NCBI GenBank assembly: GCA_903828595.1
Contig: CAIKMS010000010.1
Span: 1 to 53,195, forward strand
Length of the DNA stretch: 53,195 bases
Direction of reading: 5' to 3'
Source of the DNA: an uncultured Pseudomonadota bacterium
GTDB taxonomy: Bacteria; Pseudomonadota; Gammaproteobacteria; Steroidobacterales; Steroidobacteraceae
The first letter of the stretch is position 1. Each line of letters starts with the position of its first letter. The position numbers and the translations under genes are program-made. Positions 25,764-34,287 of this stretch are shown piece by piece. The notes beneath the pieces were generated by a model. That model did not search any database, was not told the DNA's origin, and saw only the letters and a list, made by a program, of their open reading frames with translations.

Positions 25764-26693
25764 GTGACAGATACCGTAACCGCCTTTGCACCCGCCACCG
25801 TAGGTAACGTGGGTGTGGGCTTCGACATTCTCGGCCACACGGTGGAGGCTATAGGCGATCGGGTGCGAATCACGCGTAGTGCAATGCCGGGTGTACGTAT
25901 CTTAAGCATCACCGGTACCACCGAGACGCTGCCTTTAGAGGCTGAAAAAAACACGGCCGGCCGTGCTTTATTGGCCATGGTGGAGTCGCTGAACTTAAGC
26001 TTCGGCATGGATGTGGAGATTCACAAGGGCATTCCTTTAGGCTCGGGACTGGGTGGCTCAGCTGCTTCAGCGGTCGCCGCCGTTGTTGCCGGTAATGCGC
26101 TACTGGATGCTCCGTTAACCAAGCTTGAGCTGTTGAAGTTTGCGATGGAAGGCGAGGCCGTGGCCAGCGGCTCTGTACACGTGGATAACATCGCACCGTC
26201 GTTGTTCGGTGGTTTGGTGTTGACGGTGGGCATCGATCATCCGCGTACCAAGCAGATCCCCGTGCCTGAAGCGGTGCGCTGTGTGCTCGTTCACCCGCAT
26301 ATGTTTTTGTCCACCCGTGAAGCGCGACGTATCCTCAGTGGAACCGTTTCGCTGTCCGATGTGGTTTGGCAGTGCGCGAACTTGGCTGGCTTTATTTCGG
26401 GTTGCTACACCAACGATCTGGCCATGCTGCGTGATGCATTCACCGATGTGGTCATTGAGCCGCAGCGGCAGGCTTTGATACCTGGCTTTGCCGCCGTGCA
26501 AAAAGCGGCAATGGACTTAGGGGCGATAGGCTGCTCCATCTCGGGCGCCGGGCCAACTATCTTTGCCTGGTGCGAACAATCCAGCGCTCAGAGCATTTGT
26601 GACGCCATGGTGGCCGCTTTCAAAGCGCATGGACTGCAAAGTGATCATTGGATTTCGGTGATCGGCAACGACGGTGCGCGGGTGATCGCGTGA
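25764..26693 (+). CDS. thrB: Homoserine kinase (GHMP family)
   Basis: A 309-residue GHMP kinase converting homoserine to O-phosphohomoserine. The ATP-binding loop PLGSGLGGSAASAVA lies near residue 90, the N-terminal motif APATVGNVGVGFDILG is diagnostic of ThrB, and the C-terminal glycine motif GAIGCSISGAGPT is present. I chose the GTG at 25764 because AGGAAG (25751-25756) is seven bases away; a GTG at 25758 would be too close. It follows thrA by 21 bases and shares one base with thrC (TGATG). Middle gene of a compact threonine operon. Confidence 0.95.
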   Translation: MTDTVTAFAPATVGNVGVGFDILGHTVEAIGDRVRITRSAMPGVRILSITGTTETLPLEAEKNTAGRALLAMVESLNLSFGMDVEIHKGIPLGSGLGGSAASAVAAVVAGNALLDAPLTKLELLKFAMEGEAVASGSVHVDNIAPSLFGGLVLTVGIDHPRTKQIPVPEAVRCVLVHPHMFLSTREARRILSGTVSLSDVVWQCANLAGFISGCYTNDLAMLRDAFTDVVIEPQRQALIPGFAAVQKAAMDLGAIGCSISGAGPTIFAWCEQSSAQSICDAMVAAFKAHGLQSDHWISVIGNDGARVIA

Positions 26694-27988
26694 TGCGGTT
26701 TTACAGCACACGCGGCGGCGCGGATGCCGTGACGCTGTCGCAGGCGTTGCGTGAGGGCCTGGCCGGCGATGGTGGTCTGTTTGTCCCGGAACAGTTTCCG
26801 GCGTTTACCGCTAATGACTTTGTCAACGATGTCACGCTGCCGTCGATGGCGAATCGACTGCTGGCGCCTTTTTTTGCCGGTGATGCGTTAGAAGCGGGTT
26901 TGGCGCAGATCACGGCGGAGGCCTTTAACTTTCCGGTGCCCTTAAAGCCTTTAGCGGCTAACAACGATTTAAGTGTGTTAGAGCTGTTCCACGGGCCCAC
27001 GGCTGCCTTCAAAGATTTTGGTGCGCGTTTTTTAGCGGCTGCGATGTCGCGCCTGCATTTAAATGCCGAGCGTCCTTTGACCATCTTGGTGGCAACCTCC
27101 GGTGATACCGGCGGTGCCGTGGCTGGCGCTTTCCATCGTCGCCCGGGCACTCAAGTCGTCGTGCTCTTCCCACAGGGTCGGGTCAGCCCACGCCAAGAGG
27201 CGCAGTTGACCTGTTGGGATGGCAACGTGCGCGCGCTATCCGTGCAGGGTAGCTTTGATGATTGCCAGCGTTTGGTAAAAGCGGCCTTCGTCAATGCCAC
27301 GCTGCGCGAGCGCTTTGAGTTATCGTCAGCTAACAGCATCAACCTGGGTCGCTTGTTGCCGCAGGCGGCTTACTACGTGCAGGCCAGTCTGGCGGTTTGG
27401 CGCCGCACCGGGCAGCACGCTAACTTTATTATTCCATCGGGAAACCTGGGCAATGCGCTGGCCTGCATATGGGCGCGGCGAATGGGCCTACCCATCGGGC
27501 GTTTGTTGCTGGCGCATAACCGCAACCGCGCGGTGCCGGATTATTTTGATCGTGGTGAGTGGTCACCGCGCGCCAGTGTGCAGACCATTGCCTCGGCGAT
27601 GGATGTGGGTAACCCCAGCAACATGGAGCGCCTGCGGCATCTGATTCCGGATCTGGCCGATCTGAAGTCCTTCGTTAGCACCGACTGGGTGGACGATGAG
27701 GTGATCGCCGCGCGCATTAAGACCGACTACGCCCGGTATAACGAGGTGTGGTGCCCGCATACGGCGGTTGGTGCGGAGGCTTATGAACGCCTGTCGCCGG
27801 CTGACAAGGCGCAGGGCCCGTGGGTGTTAGTGGCTACCGCTCATCCGGCAAAATTCCCGGAGAGTGTGGAGCCTTTGATTGGACATACCCTCGCGATCCC
27901 CGAACCTTTGGCGAAGCTGTTGGCGTTGCCGCGTCGGTTTGACGTTATTGCGCCTAGCGATTCTGCGCTGCAGCATGCTTTGACATGA
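26693..27988 (+). CDS. thrC: Threonine synthase
   Basis: A 431-residue PLP enzyme that makes threonine from O-phosphohomoserine. The N-terminus MRFYSTRGGAD, the PLP lysine K107 in GPTAAFKDFGARF and the phosphate-binding ATSGDTGGAV loop are all present, as is the IPSGNLGNALA segment. The ATG overlaps the thrB stop by one base. Its own stop overlaps the start of the following NERD-like gene by four bases (ATGA), so the operon extends beyond the biosynthetic genes. Confidence 0.96.
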   Translation: MRFYSTRGGADAVTLSQALREGLAGDGGLFVPEQFPAFTANDFVNDVTLPSMANRLLAPFFAGDALEAGLAQITAEAFNFPVPLKPLAANNDLSVLELFHGPTAAFKDFGARFLAAAMSRLHLNAERPLTILVATSGDTGGAVAGAFHRRPGTQVVVLFPQGRVSPRQEAQLTCWDGNVRALSVQGSFDDCQRLVKAAFVNATLRERFELSSANSINLGRLLPQAAYYVQASLAVWRRTGQHANFIIPSGNLGNALACIWARRMGLPIGRLLLAHNRNRAVPDYFDRGEWSPRASVQTIASAMDVGNPSNMERLRHLIPDLADLKSFVSTDWVDDEVIAARIKTDYARYNEVWCPHTAVGAEAYERLSPADKAQGPWVLVATAHPAKFPESVEPLIGHTLAIPEPLAKLLALPRRFDVIAPSDSALQHALT

Positions 27989-28572
27989 TGACGCCCGGTG
28001 GATGGTGGTGGCTGCTGTTCAGCGCCACCGTCACGCTGATCGTCGCGGGGTTACTCTGGTGGGCCGTCTGGGCCTATCGACGCGTCCGTACCCGGCGTGC
28101 GCTGATGGCGCGATTCTCAGCGATCAGCGTGGATTTGCTACAAGACGTGTTACTGCCTGACGGGGCGGGTGGATGGTTTCACGTGGATTTTTTGTTGGCC
28201 TTAGTACAGGGCTTATTGGTCATTGATCTGAGAGATCGGGCCGGGCTGATCTATGGCAGTGAGCAGATGACCGAGTGGACCGTCATGGATCGGCACAAAC
28301 GCTCGACATTTCCTAACCCGCTCGAGTCACTCTACGATCGTTTGGCCGTGGTTAAGCAACTGGCCGGCGAGGGGGTTTTGGTGCAGGGTCGAGTGGTGTT
28401 CACCTCAAAAGGACACTTTCCTAAAGGGCATCCGGACTTGGTCGTGGCTTTAGAGCGCCTGGCTGACCAATTCCCGGCACGTGATCCGGCTGCCACGATG
28501 TCGGATCGACAAGCCGAGGTCTGGGCGCAGATCCGGGCGGTCGCCAGTGCCAGCCCGCTCAAGCGCCGCTAA
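27985..28572 (+). CDS. Membrane-anchored NERD-like domain protein
   Basis: A 195-residue protein. One N-terminal membrane helix (about 6-30, Trp-rich) and a basic stretch precede a domain that resembles NERD (nuclease-related): LLPDGAGGWFHVDFLLALVQGLLVIDLRDRAGLIYG, read in parts, and FPNPLESLYDRL correspond to the family's I-D-H-L-L-L, V-I-E-T-K and N-P-L-x-Q segments. The usual E-x-K catalytic pair appears as D-L-R, so nuclease activity is doubtful. Translation is coupled to thrC by a 4-base overlap. The role is unknown; the NERD assignment is from pattern only and moderately sure. Confidence 0.65.
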   Translation: MMTPGGWWWLLFSATVTLIVAGLLWWAVWAYRRVRTRRALMARFSAISVDLLQDVLLPDGAGGWFHVDFLLALVQGLLVIDLRDRAGLIYGSEQMTEWTVMDRHKRSTFPNPLESLYDRLAVVKQLAGEGVLVQGRVVFTSKGHFPKGHPDLVVALERLADQFPARDPAATMSDRQAEVWAQIRAVASASPLKRR

Positions 28573-28699
28573 GCGCATTTTGAGCCTGCCGATTCAGCGA
28601 TTGGGACGGTGTAGGTTTGCCAGCCACCGGCCCCGAACGCCGGTCAAGGATGCCAGGCTTGGGTGCTGACCTCAGGGTGCTTAAGCTTAGGGGCCTGTT

Positions 28700-28714
28700 T
28701 GTCACACCGTGACA
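28700..28714. promoter_or_regulatory. Inverted repeat upstream of H-NOX gene
   Basis: TGTCAC-ACC-GTGACA is a perfect inverted repeat with six-base arms, 156 bases before the H-NOX start in the 297-base gap after the threonine operon. It resembles the half-sites of CRP/FNR-superfamily regulators in base content but not in spacing. It may be an operator. The rest of the gap holds no credible ORF or RNA gene. Confidence 0.35.
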
Positions 28715-28869
28715 GACGTCTGGGTGGCAGATGAAATTTATGCAACCATAATAGCTGTGAGGCTCCTTGACTCGGGGCCGGTTTAAGCGATGCGTTTTTA
28801 ACGTCTTGGGATCCACGACACTCGACAGTCGGCGCTTTAACTTCCACGTAGCCTTTAAGGAACTAGCTT

Positions 28870-29424
28870 ATGTACGGAATGGTCAATAACGCGGTTCGGG
28901 GTTTAGTCATCGAGCGCTACGGGGATAGCGGTTGGGCCACGGTGCACACCCAGGCCGGTGCACCGGCCAACTTTGCGCCGATGGAGCCGTACGGTGATGA
29001 GATCACTTATGCGCTGGTCGGCAGTATCGTGAAGTCGTTTAATGCGGACGCCGCGGTTTTGTTGCATGAACTAGGTGTTTACTGGATCGATAAAATAGCT
29101 ACCGTGCATTACGCGGAAATGCTCTCAGCAACGGGCACTACGTTTGTGGGTTTTGTAAAAAACCTAGATCACATGCACGCGCGAATACGGGTGAATTTTC
29201 CGAGTTATCAGCCGCCTTCATTTCGCGTTTTGGTGTTGCCGGATCAACGCCTGCAGGTCGACTATTACTCGGATCGTCCCGGTCTTATGCCCTTTGTCGA
29301 GGGCTTGTTTGCCGCGCTAGCGCGGCACTTCAAACAGCGTCTAGTCATCGAGCCTGTGGCTGATGATACGCATGGCATGCCCTGCAAACGCCTGCTCATG
29401 ACGGTCGAACCCCTTAGTCTGTGA
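28870..29424 (+). CDS. H-NOX heme nitric-oxide-binding protein
   Basis: A 184-residue cytosolic heme sensor. It starts MYGMVNNAVRGLV, the classic H-NOX N-terminus, has the proximal heme ligand H103 in FVKNLDHMHARI and the heme-propionate motif Y132-x-S134-x-R136. The residue five after the Arg, a tyrosine in oxygen-binding H-NOX proteins, is P141 here, so selective NO rather than O2 binding is expected. An AAGGAA site precedes the ATG. The stop overlaps the GTG of the hybrid kinase gene by four bases, as in known H-NOX/kinase pairs in which NO-bound H-NOX inhibits the kinase. Confidence 0.93.
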   Translation: MYGMVNNAVRGLVIERYGDSGWATVHTQAGAPANFAPMEPYGDEITYALVGSIVKSFNADAAVLLHELGVYWIDKIATVHYAEMLSATGTTFVGFVKNLDHMHARIRVNFPSYQPPSFRVLVLPDQRLQVDYYSDRPGLMPFVEGLFAALARHFKQRLVIEPVADDTHGMPCKRLLMTVEPLSL

Positions 29425-31028
29425 TCGAATCCGGGCTACATCTATCGGGTTCGGCCCTTGAGCGGGTCGTGCCTTTCCACGTGCTGCTCGATACGCACGG
29501 GCAGGTCGTGCATACCTCATCGGCCTTAAGTCGCTACTGGATGTATACGCACCGTGCTGAAGTGCCTTCGGTGCGCCTGCTGCGTCCTTTTAAAGGGTCG
29601 TTAAATGTGGCGCAGTTTTCGCATTTAACGGGGATGAGCCTGGAGGTTTGCGCGACCGATCCTAGCCGCGCTCTGCAGGCAGAGTTGATTGATCTGGGTG
29701 ATCAAGGCTGGTTGCTGGCCGGTATGCCTCAGGTGGCGCATGTCGCCGATCTGGACGAGGCTGGTGTTGATTTTGGTGATCTGCCGGCGCACTTAGGCCT
29801 GGGCTATTTGTTGCTAGCTAACGAGGCGGCACGCGTGGCCAGTGCGGCCAGCCTGGAGTCGGTGCGGGCGCGCGAGGCCGCTGAAGCGGCGAGTCTTGCC
29901 AAGGCGCAGTTCCTGGCCAACATGAGTCACGAGTTACGTACGCCATTAACGGCGATCTTAGGCTTTTTGGATTTGTGCCTGATGTCTGCGCTGACCGAAC
30001 GGCAGCAGAAATTTTTGCAAAATGCACAAACCGCCTCGCGCAGCTTGTTAGCGCTGATCGGCCAGGTGCTGGATTTCTCCAAGATCGAAGCCGGTGCTAT
30101 GGAGTTGGAATCGGTAGAGTTTACGATCGACGAGATCGTGTCGGGTTGTTCCTCCTTGTTTAGCCTAACCGCCTCGCAAAAAGGTCTGGAGTTTCGACAG
30201 CACCTACTCGGCGAGGTGCCGCCGCTGTTAGGCGATCCGACGCGTCTAGGTCAAGTGCTTCATAACCTGATCGGTAACGCGATCAAGTTCACCCACGAGG
30301 GTTGGGTAGAATTAAAGATCCAAGCGACACCGCTGCGCGATGATCGGGTAAGACTACGATTTTCAGTTACCGATACCGGGATCGGTATCGAGCAGGATCA
30401 GATTGAGACGATCTTAGGGGCCTTTCATCAGGCCGATGCGTCGATGGCGCGTAAGTACGGCGGCACGGGTCTGGGACTGACGATCACGGCTCGGTTGGTG
30501 AACTTGATGGGTGGCAAACTCAGCATAGAAAGTGAACCCTCGCAGGGCACGGTATTTGAATTCTCCGTGGACTTTCTAAAGGCCACCCCAACGGCAGCCC
30601 TACCCAAGGTTCGCTCCGAAAACTCGATCCCGCTCGCCGGCACGGTCGTTCTGGTCGTCGATGACCATGACCTAAACCGTCTGGTGATCAGTGAGGGTTT
30701 GCGCAGCGTCGGTGCGCTGGTCTATGACGTCGCCGATGCGCCCGCTGCTTTAGAGCTTTTGGCCGGAACAGAAGTGGACTTGGTGCTCTTAGACTTGCAA
30801 ATGCCCGGGATGGATGGCTATGAGATGTGTACTCGCCTGCGTGCCCAAGCGCAATTTACAAGCTTACCCGTGGTTGCGCTGACGGCCGATGTCATGCCAG
30901 CACATCACAGTCGGGCGCTGCAGTGCGGGGTCAACGCCGTACTGACCAAACCTATCTCACCGCAAGAACTGGTGGCTGCGGTGATGAAATGGAGTCGCCC
31001 GGTAAATTCTTTAGACCGGATCTTTTAA
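29421..31028 (+). CDS. HNOBA-containing hybrid sensor histidine kinase
   Basis: A 535-residue soluble hybrid kinase. Order: HNOBA-like PAS-type domain (about 15-135, starting PFHVLLDTHGQVVHTSSAL), coiled coil (140-165), dimerisation domain with phospho-accepting H170 in MSHELRTPL, ATP-binding domain with N box (281-290), DTGIGI and GGTGLGL, then a C-terminal receiver with VVDDHDLNR, phosphorylatable D458 in LLDLQMPGMDG and K510. No membrane segment is seen, so it depends on its partner H-NOX for input. Start is GTG within the H-NOX stop. An output domain is absent, so phosphate must pass to a phosphotransfer protein or regulator elsewhere. It converges on the M20 dipeptidase gene with a 4-base overlap. 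Confidence 0.92.
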   Translation: MIESGLHLSGSALERVVPFHVLLDTHGQVVHTSSALSRYWMYTHRAEVPSVRLLRPFKGSLNVAQFSHLTGMSLEVCATDPSRALQAELIDLGDQGWLLAGMPQVAHVADLDEAGVDFGDLPAHLGLGYLLLANEAARVASAASLESVRAREAAEAASLAKAQFLANMSHELRTPLTAILGFLDLCLMSALTERQQKFLQNAQTASRSLLALIGQVLDFSKIEAGAMELESVEFTIDEIVSGCSSLFSLTASQKGLEFRQHLLGEVPPLLGDPTRLGQVLHNLIGNAIKFTHEGWVELKIQATPLRDDRVRLRFSVTDTGIGIEQDQIETILGAFHQADASMARKYGGTGLGLTITARLVNLMGGKLSIESEPSQGTVFEFSVDFLKATPTAALPKVRSENSIPLAGTVVLVVDDHDLNRLVISEGLRSVGALVYDVADAPAALELLAGTEVDLVLLDLQMPGMDGYEMCTRLRAQAQFTSLPVVALTADVMPAHHSRALQCGVNAVLTKPISPQELVAAVMKWSRPVNSLDRIF

Positions 31029-32434
31029 GCTTTCGTCGCGTGGGCGGCCAGTATGTCCGAGACGCATGCGGTGAGCCGCTCTGCCGTGGCCACGTGCAAA
31101 AATTCGTTAGGCCCGTGGGCATTGGATTGCGGACCGAGCACGCCGGTCACGACAAATTGGGTCTGCGGATAACGATCAGCCAGCATGCCGATAAACGGGA
31201 TGCTGCCACCGGTGCCCATGTGCAAGGCCTCGCGACCAAAAGCCTGCTGGGAGCTGGCTTGAATGGCGTCTTGCAGCCACGGGGTCAATGAGGGTGCGTG
31301 CCAACCTGACAGAGCAGCGTCTACCTTGAATTCCACGCGCGCCTCGTAAGGCGGATCGGATTCCAATAGCGTTTTGACCTGAGCCGCAGCTTTAGCGGCA
31401 TCCAAAGTCGGCGGCAAGCGCAGCGACAGCTTCAGTTGCACCCGAGGCAGCAAGACGTTGCCGGCATTTTGTACAGCCGGCAGACCACTGGCACCAGTAA
31501 TGGTCAGGGTTGGCTTCCACGTGCTGTTGAGCAAAAGTTCGGTGGGCGAATCCGATAGTGCCTGTACACCAGGCCAGAACGGCAGTTTTTGCGCAACTTC
31601 AGCACCCAATACCGAACCGGTGATTTCGGCTTGGGCTCGTCGCTCTTCAGGGATGGGGACGTACAGCTCTTCAATCAAAAGATCGCCGTTGTGCACGTTC
31701 TCCAGCCGGTCAATCAGACCACGCGCAATGCGAAAAGCCGACGGCGCAATGCCGGTGCCCATGCCCGAGTGCACCCCTTCGCGCAGCACGTCCACCGACA
31801 AGGTGCCAACCAGGTTGCCGCGCAGGCTGGTGGTGATCCAGAACTGTTCGTAGTTGCCGCACTCGGCGTCCAAACAAATCACCAAGTCCGGATTGCCTAG
31901 ACGATCACCCAAGTGCTCCACGTAGTAGGGTAAGTCGGCGCTGCCGCTTTCTTCACACCCTTCGATCAGCACGACGCAGCGCGCGTGGGGCAGTCCCTGG
32001 GCTTGCAGGGCACGTATCGCCGTCAGGCTGGAAAAGGTCGCGTAACCATCGTCAGCGCCACCGCGTCCATACAGCTTGCCGTCGCGCAGTACCGGCGTCC
32101 AAGGCCCTAAGCCGGGCTCCCAACCCGTGAACTCGGGTTGCTTGTCATAGTGTCCGTATAACAAGACTTCACCGGCAGCGCTGCCGGCAATCTCGATGAA
32201 TAAAATCGGTGTTCGGCCAGGAAGGGTCAGGGTCTCTACCGTCATTCCCTTGATGGGCTGCGCCCTACACCAGTGGGCCAGTAGGTCCAAGGCTTGTTGC
32301 ATGTGGCCGTGCTCGGCCCACTGCGGATCAAACAACGGCGACAGATTGGGAATCTTAACGTAGTCGGTGAGGGCCGGCAGGATCGACTCGCTCCAGATTT
32401 CACGGATCGATTGGCGGTGAGTGGCGTTTAGCAT
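31025..32434 (-). CDS. M20-family metallodipeptidase (CNDP/Dug1-like)
   Basis: A 469-residue cytosolic zinc peptidase. Motifs: L-Y-G-H-Y-D-K-Q-P with the first metal His, G-R-G-G-A-D-D-G with the bridging Asp, the E-G-C-E-E-S-G-S catalytic and metal glutamates, LDAECGN, the dimerisation-domain VLREGVHSGMGTG and the late GPQSNAHGPNEFL with the last His. This pattern matches dipeptidases of the CNDP type, larger than and distinct from the exported M20 amidohydrolase at 7228-8547. The ATG at 32434 has GGGGAG about seven bases upstream. It follows tatD on the same strand with a 78-base gap. Confidence 0.9.
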   Translation of the reverse strand: MLNATHRQSIREIWSESILPALTDYVKIPNLSPLFDPQWAEHGHMQQALDLLAHWCRAQPIKGMTVETLTLPGRTPILFIEIAGSAAGEVLLYGHYDKQPEFTGWEPGLGPWTPVLRDGKLYGRGGADDGYATFSSLTAIRALQAQGLPHARCVVLIEGCEESGSADLPYYVEHLGDRLGNPDLVICLDAECGNYEQFWITTSLRGNLVGTLSVDVLREGVHSGMGTGIAPSAFRIARGLIDRLENVHNGDLLIEELYVPIPEERRAQAEITGSVLGAEVAQKLPFWPGVQALSDSPTELLLNSTWKPTLTITGASGLPAVQNAGNVLLPRVQLKLSLRLPPTLDAAKAAAQVKTLLESDPPYEARVEFKVDAALSGWHAPSLTPWLQDAIQASSQQAFGREALHMGTGGSIPFIGMLADRYPQTQFVVTGVLGPQSNAHGPNEFLHVATAERLTACVSDILAAHATKA

Positions 32435-32512
32435 CGGCAGGCTCCCCAAAGACGGTCGTACTTCGCAAGAATAAGGCCTAGTTTACGGCGGTTTTCAGTG
32501 ATTATGGGCGGA

Positions 32513-33334
32513 TCATTCGTAGGCGGTGGGCAGGCCAAAAAAAGAAGCCGCCACGCCGGTAGTCTGCGCGGCTAGGGATTCTAGAGTTTGGCCGCGGGCC
32601 TGGGCGATAGTTGCGGCAATATGCGGCAAAAAGGCCGGCTCATTGCGTCTATCGCGAGGTTTGGGGGACAGATCACGCGGCAATAAATACGGCCCGTCCG
32701 TCTCAATCATCAAGCGGTCGGTAGGGATTTTAGTCACCACCTCTTTAAGATGATGGCCGCGTCTTTCGTCGCAAATCCAGCCGGTGATGCCGATATACAA
32801 ACCATGATCAAGACACTCGACGACCTGACTCACGGACCCGGTAAAACAGTGCACCACAGCGCGAGGCAGCTGCGAGCCGTAATCTTTCACGATGCGTAGA
32901 AAATCCTCGTGCGCATCTCGGCAATGCAAAAACAGCGGTTTTGCCGCGCTAATGGCCAACTCGATCTGAGCACGAAAGGCGGCCTCTTGCTGCTCTGGGG
33001 GCGCGATCATGCGGTAATAGTCCAGGCCGCATTCCCCTGCGGCAACTACCTCGGGTCGCGCGAGCAGGCAGGACAAGGCATCCAACGCCTCGGGGCTGCA
33101 CTGGCTGGCGTGGTGGGGGTGTATGCCGGCCGTGGCATACAGCTTATGCGGATGTTGTACCGCAAAATCGGCGGATGCCTGTGAACTATCGAGTGTGGCA
33201 CCGGTTAAGATTAAACGATTAACACCGGCGTCAAATGCCCGTTCGAGGACTAATGCACGATCGCGATCGTAGCTCTCGTGGGTAAGATTAATGCCGATGT
33301 CGAGGAATTCAACCGAGGGTTCTGCTACTGCCAT
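32513..33334 (-). CDS. tatD: TatD-family metal-dependent DNase
   Basis: A 273-residue TIM-barrel hydrolase very like E. coli TatD: LDIGINLTHES at the first strand (N-x-T replacing H-x-H), TAGIHPHHASQ, G-E-C-G-L-D-Y-Y-R with a metal Glu, LHCRDAHEDF, VHCFTGS and the final IETDGPYLLPRDLSPKP. TatD is a 3'-5' exonuclease linked to DNA repair and peroxide resistance. The reading frame is open for 33 more codons upstream, but that basic, repetitive stretch is atypical and would overlap the promoter of the divergent gene, so I take the ATG at 33334. Confidence 0.92.
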   Translation of the reverse strand: MAVAEPSVEFLDIGINLTHESYDRDRALVLERAFDAGVNRLILTGATLDSSQASADFAVQHPHKLYATAGIHPHHASQCSPEALDALSCLLARPEVVAAGECGLDYYRMIAPPEQQEAAFRAQIELAISAAKPLFLHCRDAHEDFLRIVKDYGSQLPRAVVHCFTGSVSQVVECLDHGLYIGITGWICDERRGHHLKEVVTKIPTDRLMIETDGPYLLPRDLSPKPRDRRNEPAFLPHIAATIAQARGQTLESLAAQTTGVAASFFGLPTAYE

Positions 33335-33446
33335 GCGCCTATGGTAGCGTTTAGCTTGGGGTTGTGGTTTGGCTGTTCGCTTAACAGTTGCTTTAGCCTT
33401 TAATTTGGATGCACGCAGCCGCGTAAGACGCAAGTGGGAGACCGAT

Positions 33447-34193
33447 GTGTGGCGGAGTAAAGCGCGGCGTTGGCTAGGGGTGGCGGCCTTTTTAATTCTA
33501 AGTCCTCTGGTCGCGACTAGCGCGGATTGGGCGGACTGGCAGGCGCGCCTGGAGTACGCCTATCACACCGAAGACCTCAAAGCGGTGGAGGCGCTGCGCT
33601 CAGAAACGCAGACACGTCCTGACGGGCAGGCTGCTCAGCGGACCTATGCACAGGCGCTGGGTGCCTTTCGTGCCGGCTTGTTGCTGTATGACGTAGGTCA
33701 AAGCCAGGCCGCAGACAGTGCGTTACGCACGTGCCTTAAACTCTTAAGCGAGCCGGCGGACCTGGATGCTCAGCCTATCGAGGGCATTGTGTTGGCGATT
33801 GCCTGTGAGGGCAGGTCAGGCCAGTGGAATTCGCCTAGCGTTGCTCGCCGCCTAGCTCAGGCCCAACAAATCAACCCGCACCATCCTCAACTCTTGCTGG
33901 TAAAGGCCTGGCGGTTATCGGCCGCGAGGGGCGCACCATCGCTTTTGCAGGCACGACAAGCCCAGCGCGAGGCCTGGCACCAAGCCGCGGTAGCCTTCTT
34001 ACGGCCGGACGCGACACCGGTGGGGTCGCCCAGCTGGGGCGGCGCTGAGGCGTGGTTAGGCCTTGCTCAAGCCGAGGACAGCTTAGGACACGGGCTGTTG
34101 GCGCGTGAGTCCTACGAACAGGCGCTGGTGCTGGCTCCAGACTTTAAGGCGGCACGCTCAGGGCTTTCATCGCTTAGGGACCGGCTACCGTGA
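33447..34193 (+). CDS. Exported helical-repeat (TPR-like) protein of unknown function
   Basis: A 248-residue protein with an N-terminal signal peptide (about 1-25, ending A-T-S-A) and an all-helical body. Segments such as ALGAFRAGLLLYDVGQSQA and LGLAQAEDSLGHGLLARESY with LAPDFKAARSGL resemble tetratricopeptide repeats, the last one quite typical. It should be periplasmic and mediate protein contacts. The GTG at 33447 has GGGAG six bases upstream and starts directly at the signal peptide; the open frame further upstream lacks these. It is divergent from tatD with a 112-base gap. No specific function is evident. Confidence 0.7.
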   Translation: MWRSKARRWLGVAAFLILSPLVATSADWADWQARLEYAYHTEDLKAVEALRSETQTRPDGQAAQRTYAQALGAFRAGLLLYDVGQSQAADSALRTCLKLLSEPADLDAQPIEGIVLAIACEGRSGQWNSPSVARRLAQAQQINPHHPQLLLVKAWRLSAARGAPSLLQARQAQREAWHQAAVAFLRPDATPVGSPSWGGAEAWLGLAQAEDSLGHGLLARESYEQALVLAPDFKAARSGLSSLRDRLP

Positions 34194-34287
34194 GGATCGC
34201 CATCATCACTAGCGCGGGTCTTTGCCTGTGATTAAACGTGGACCGACCGCCCCGGGAAGCCAAATCTCGCTCTTTGACAAGGCTACG

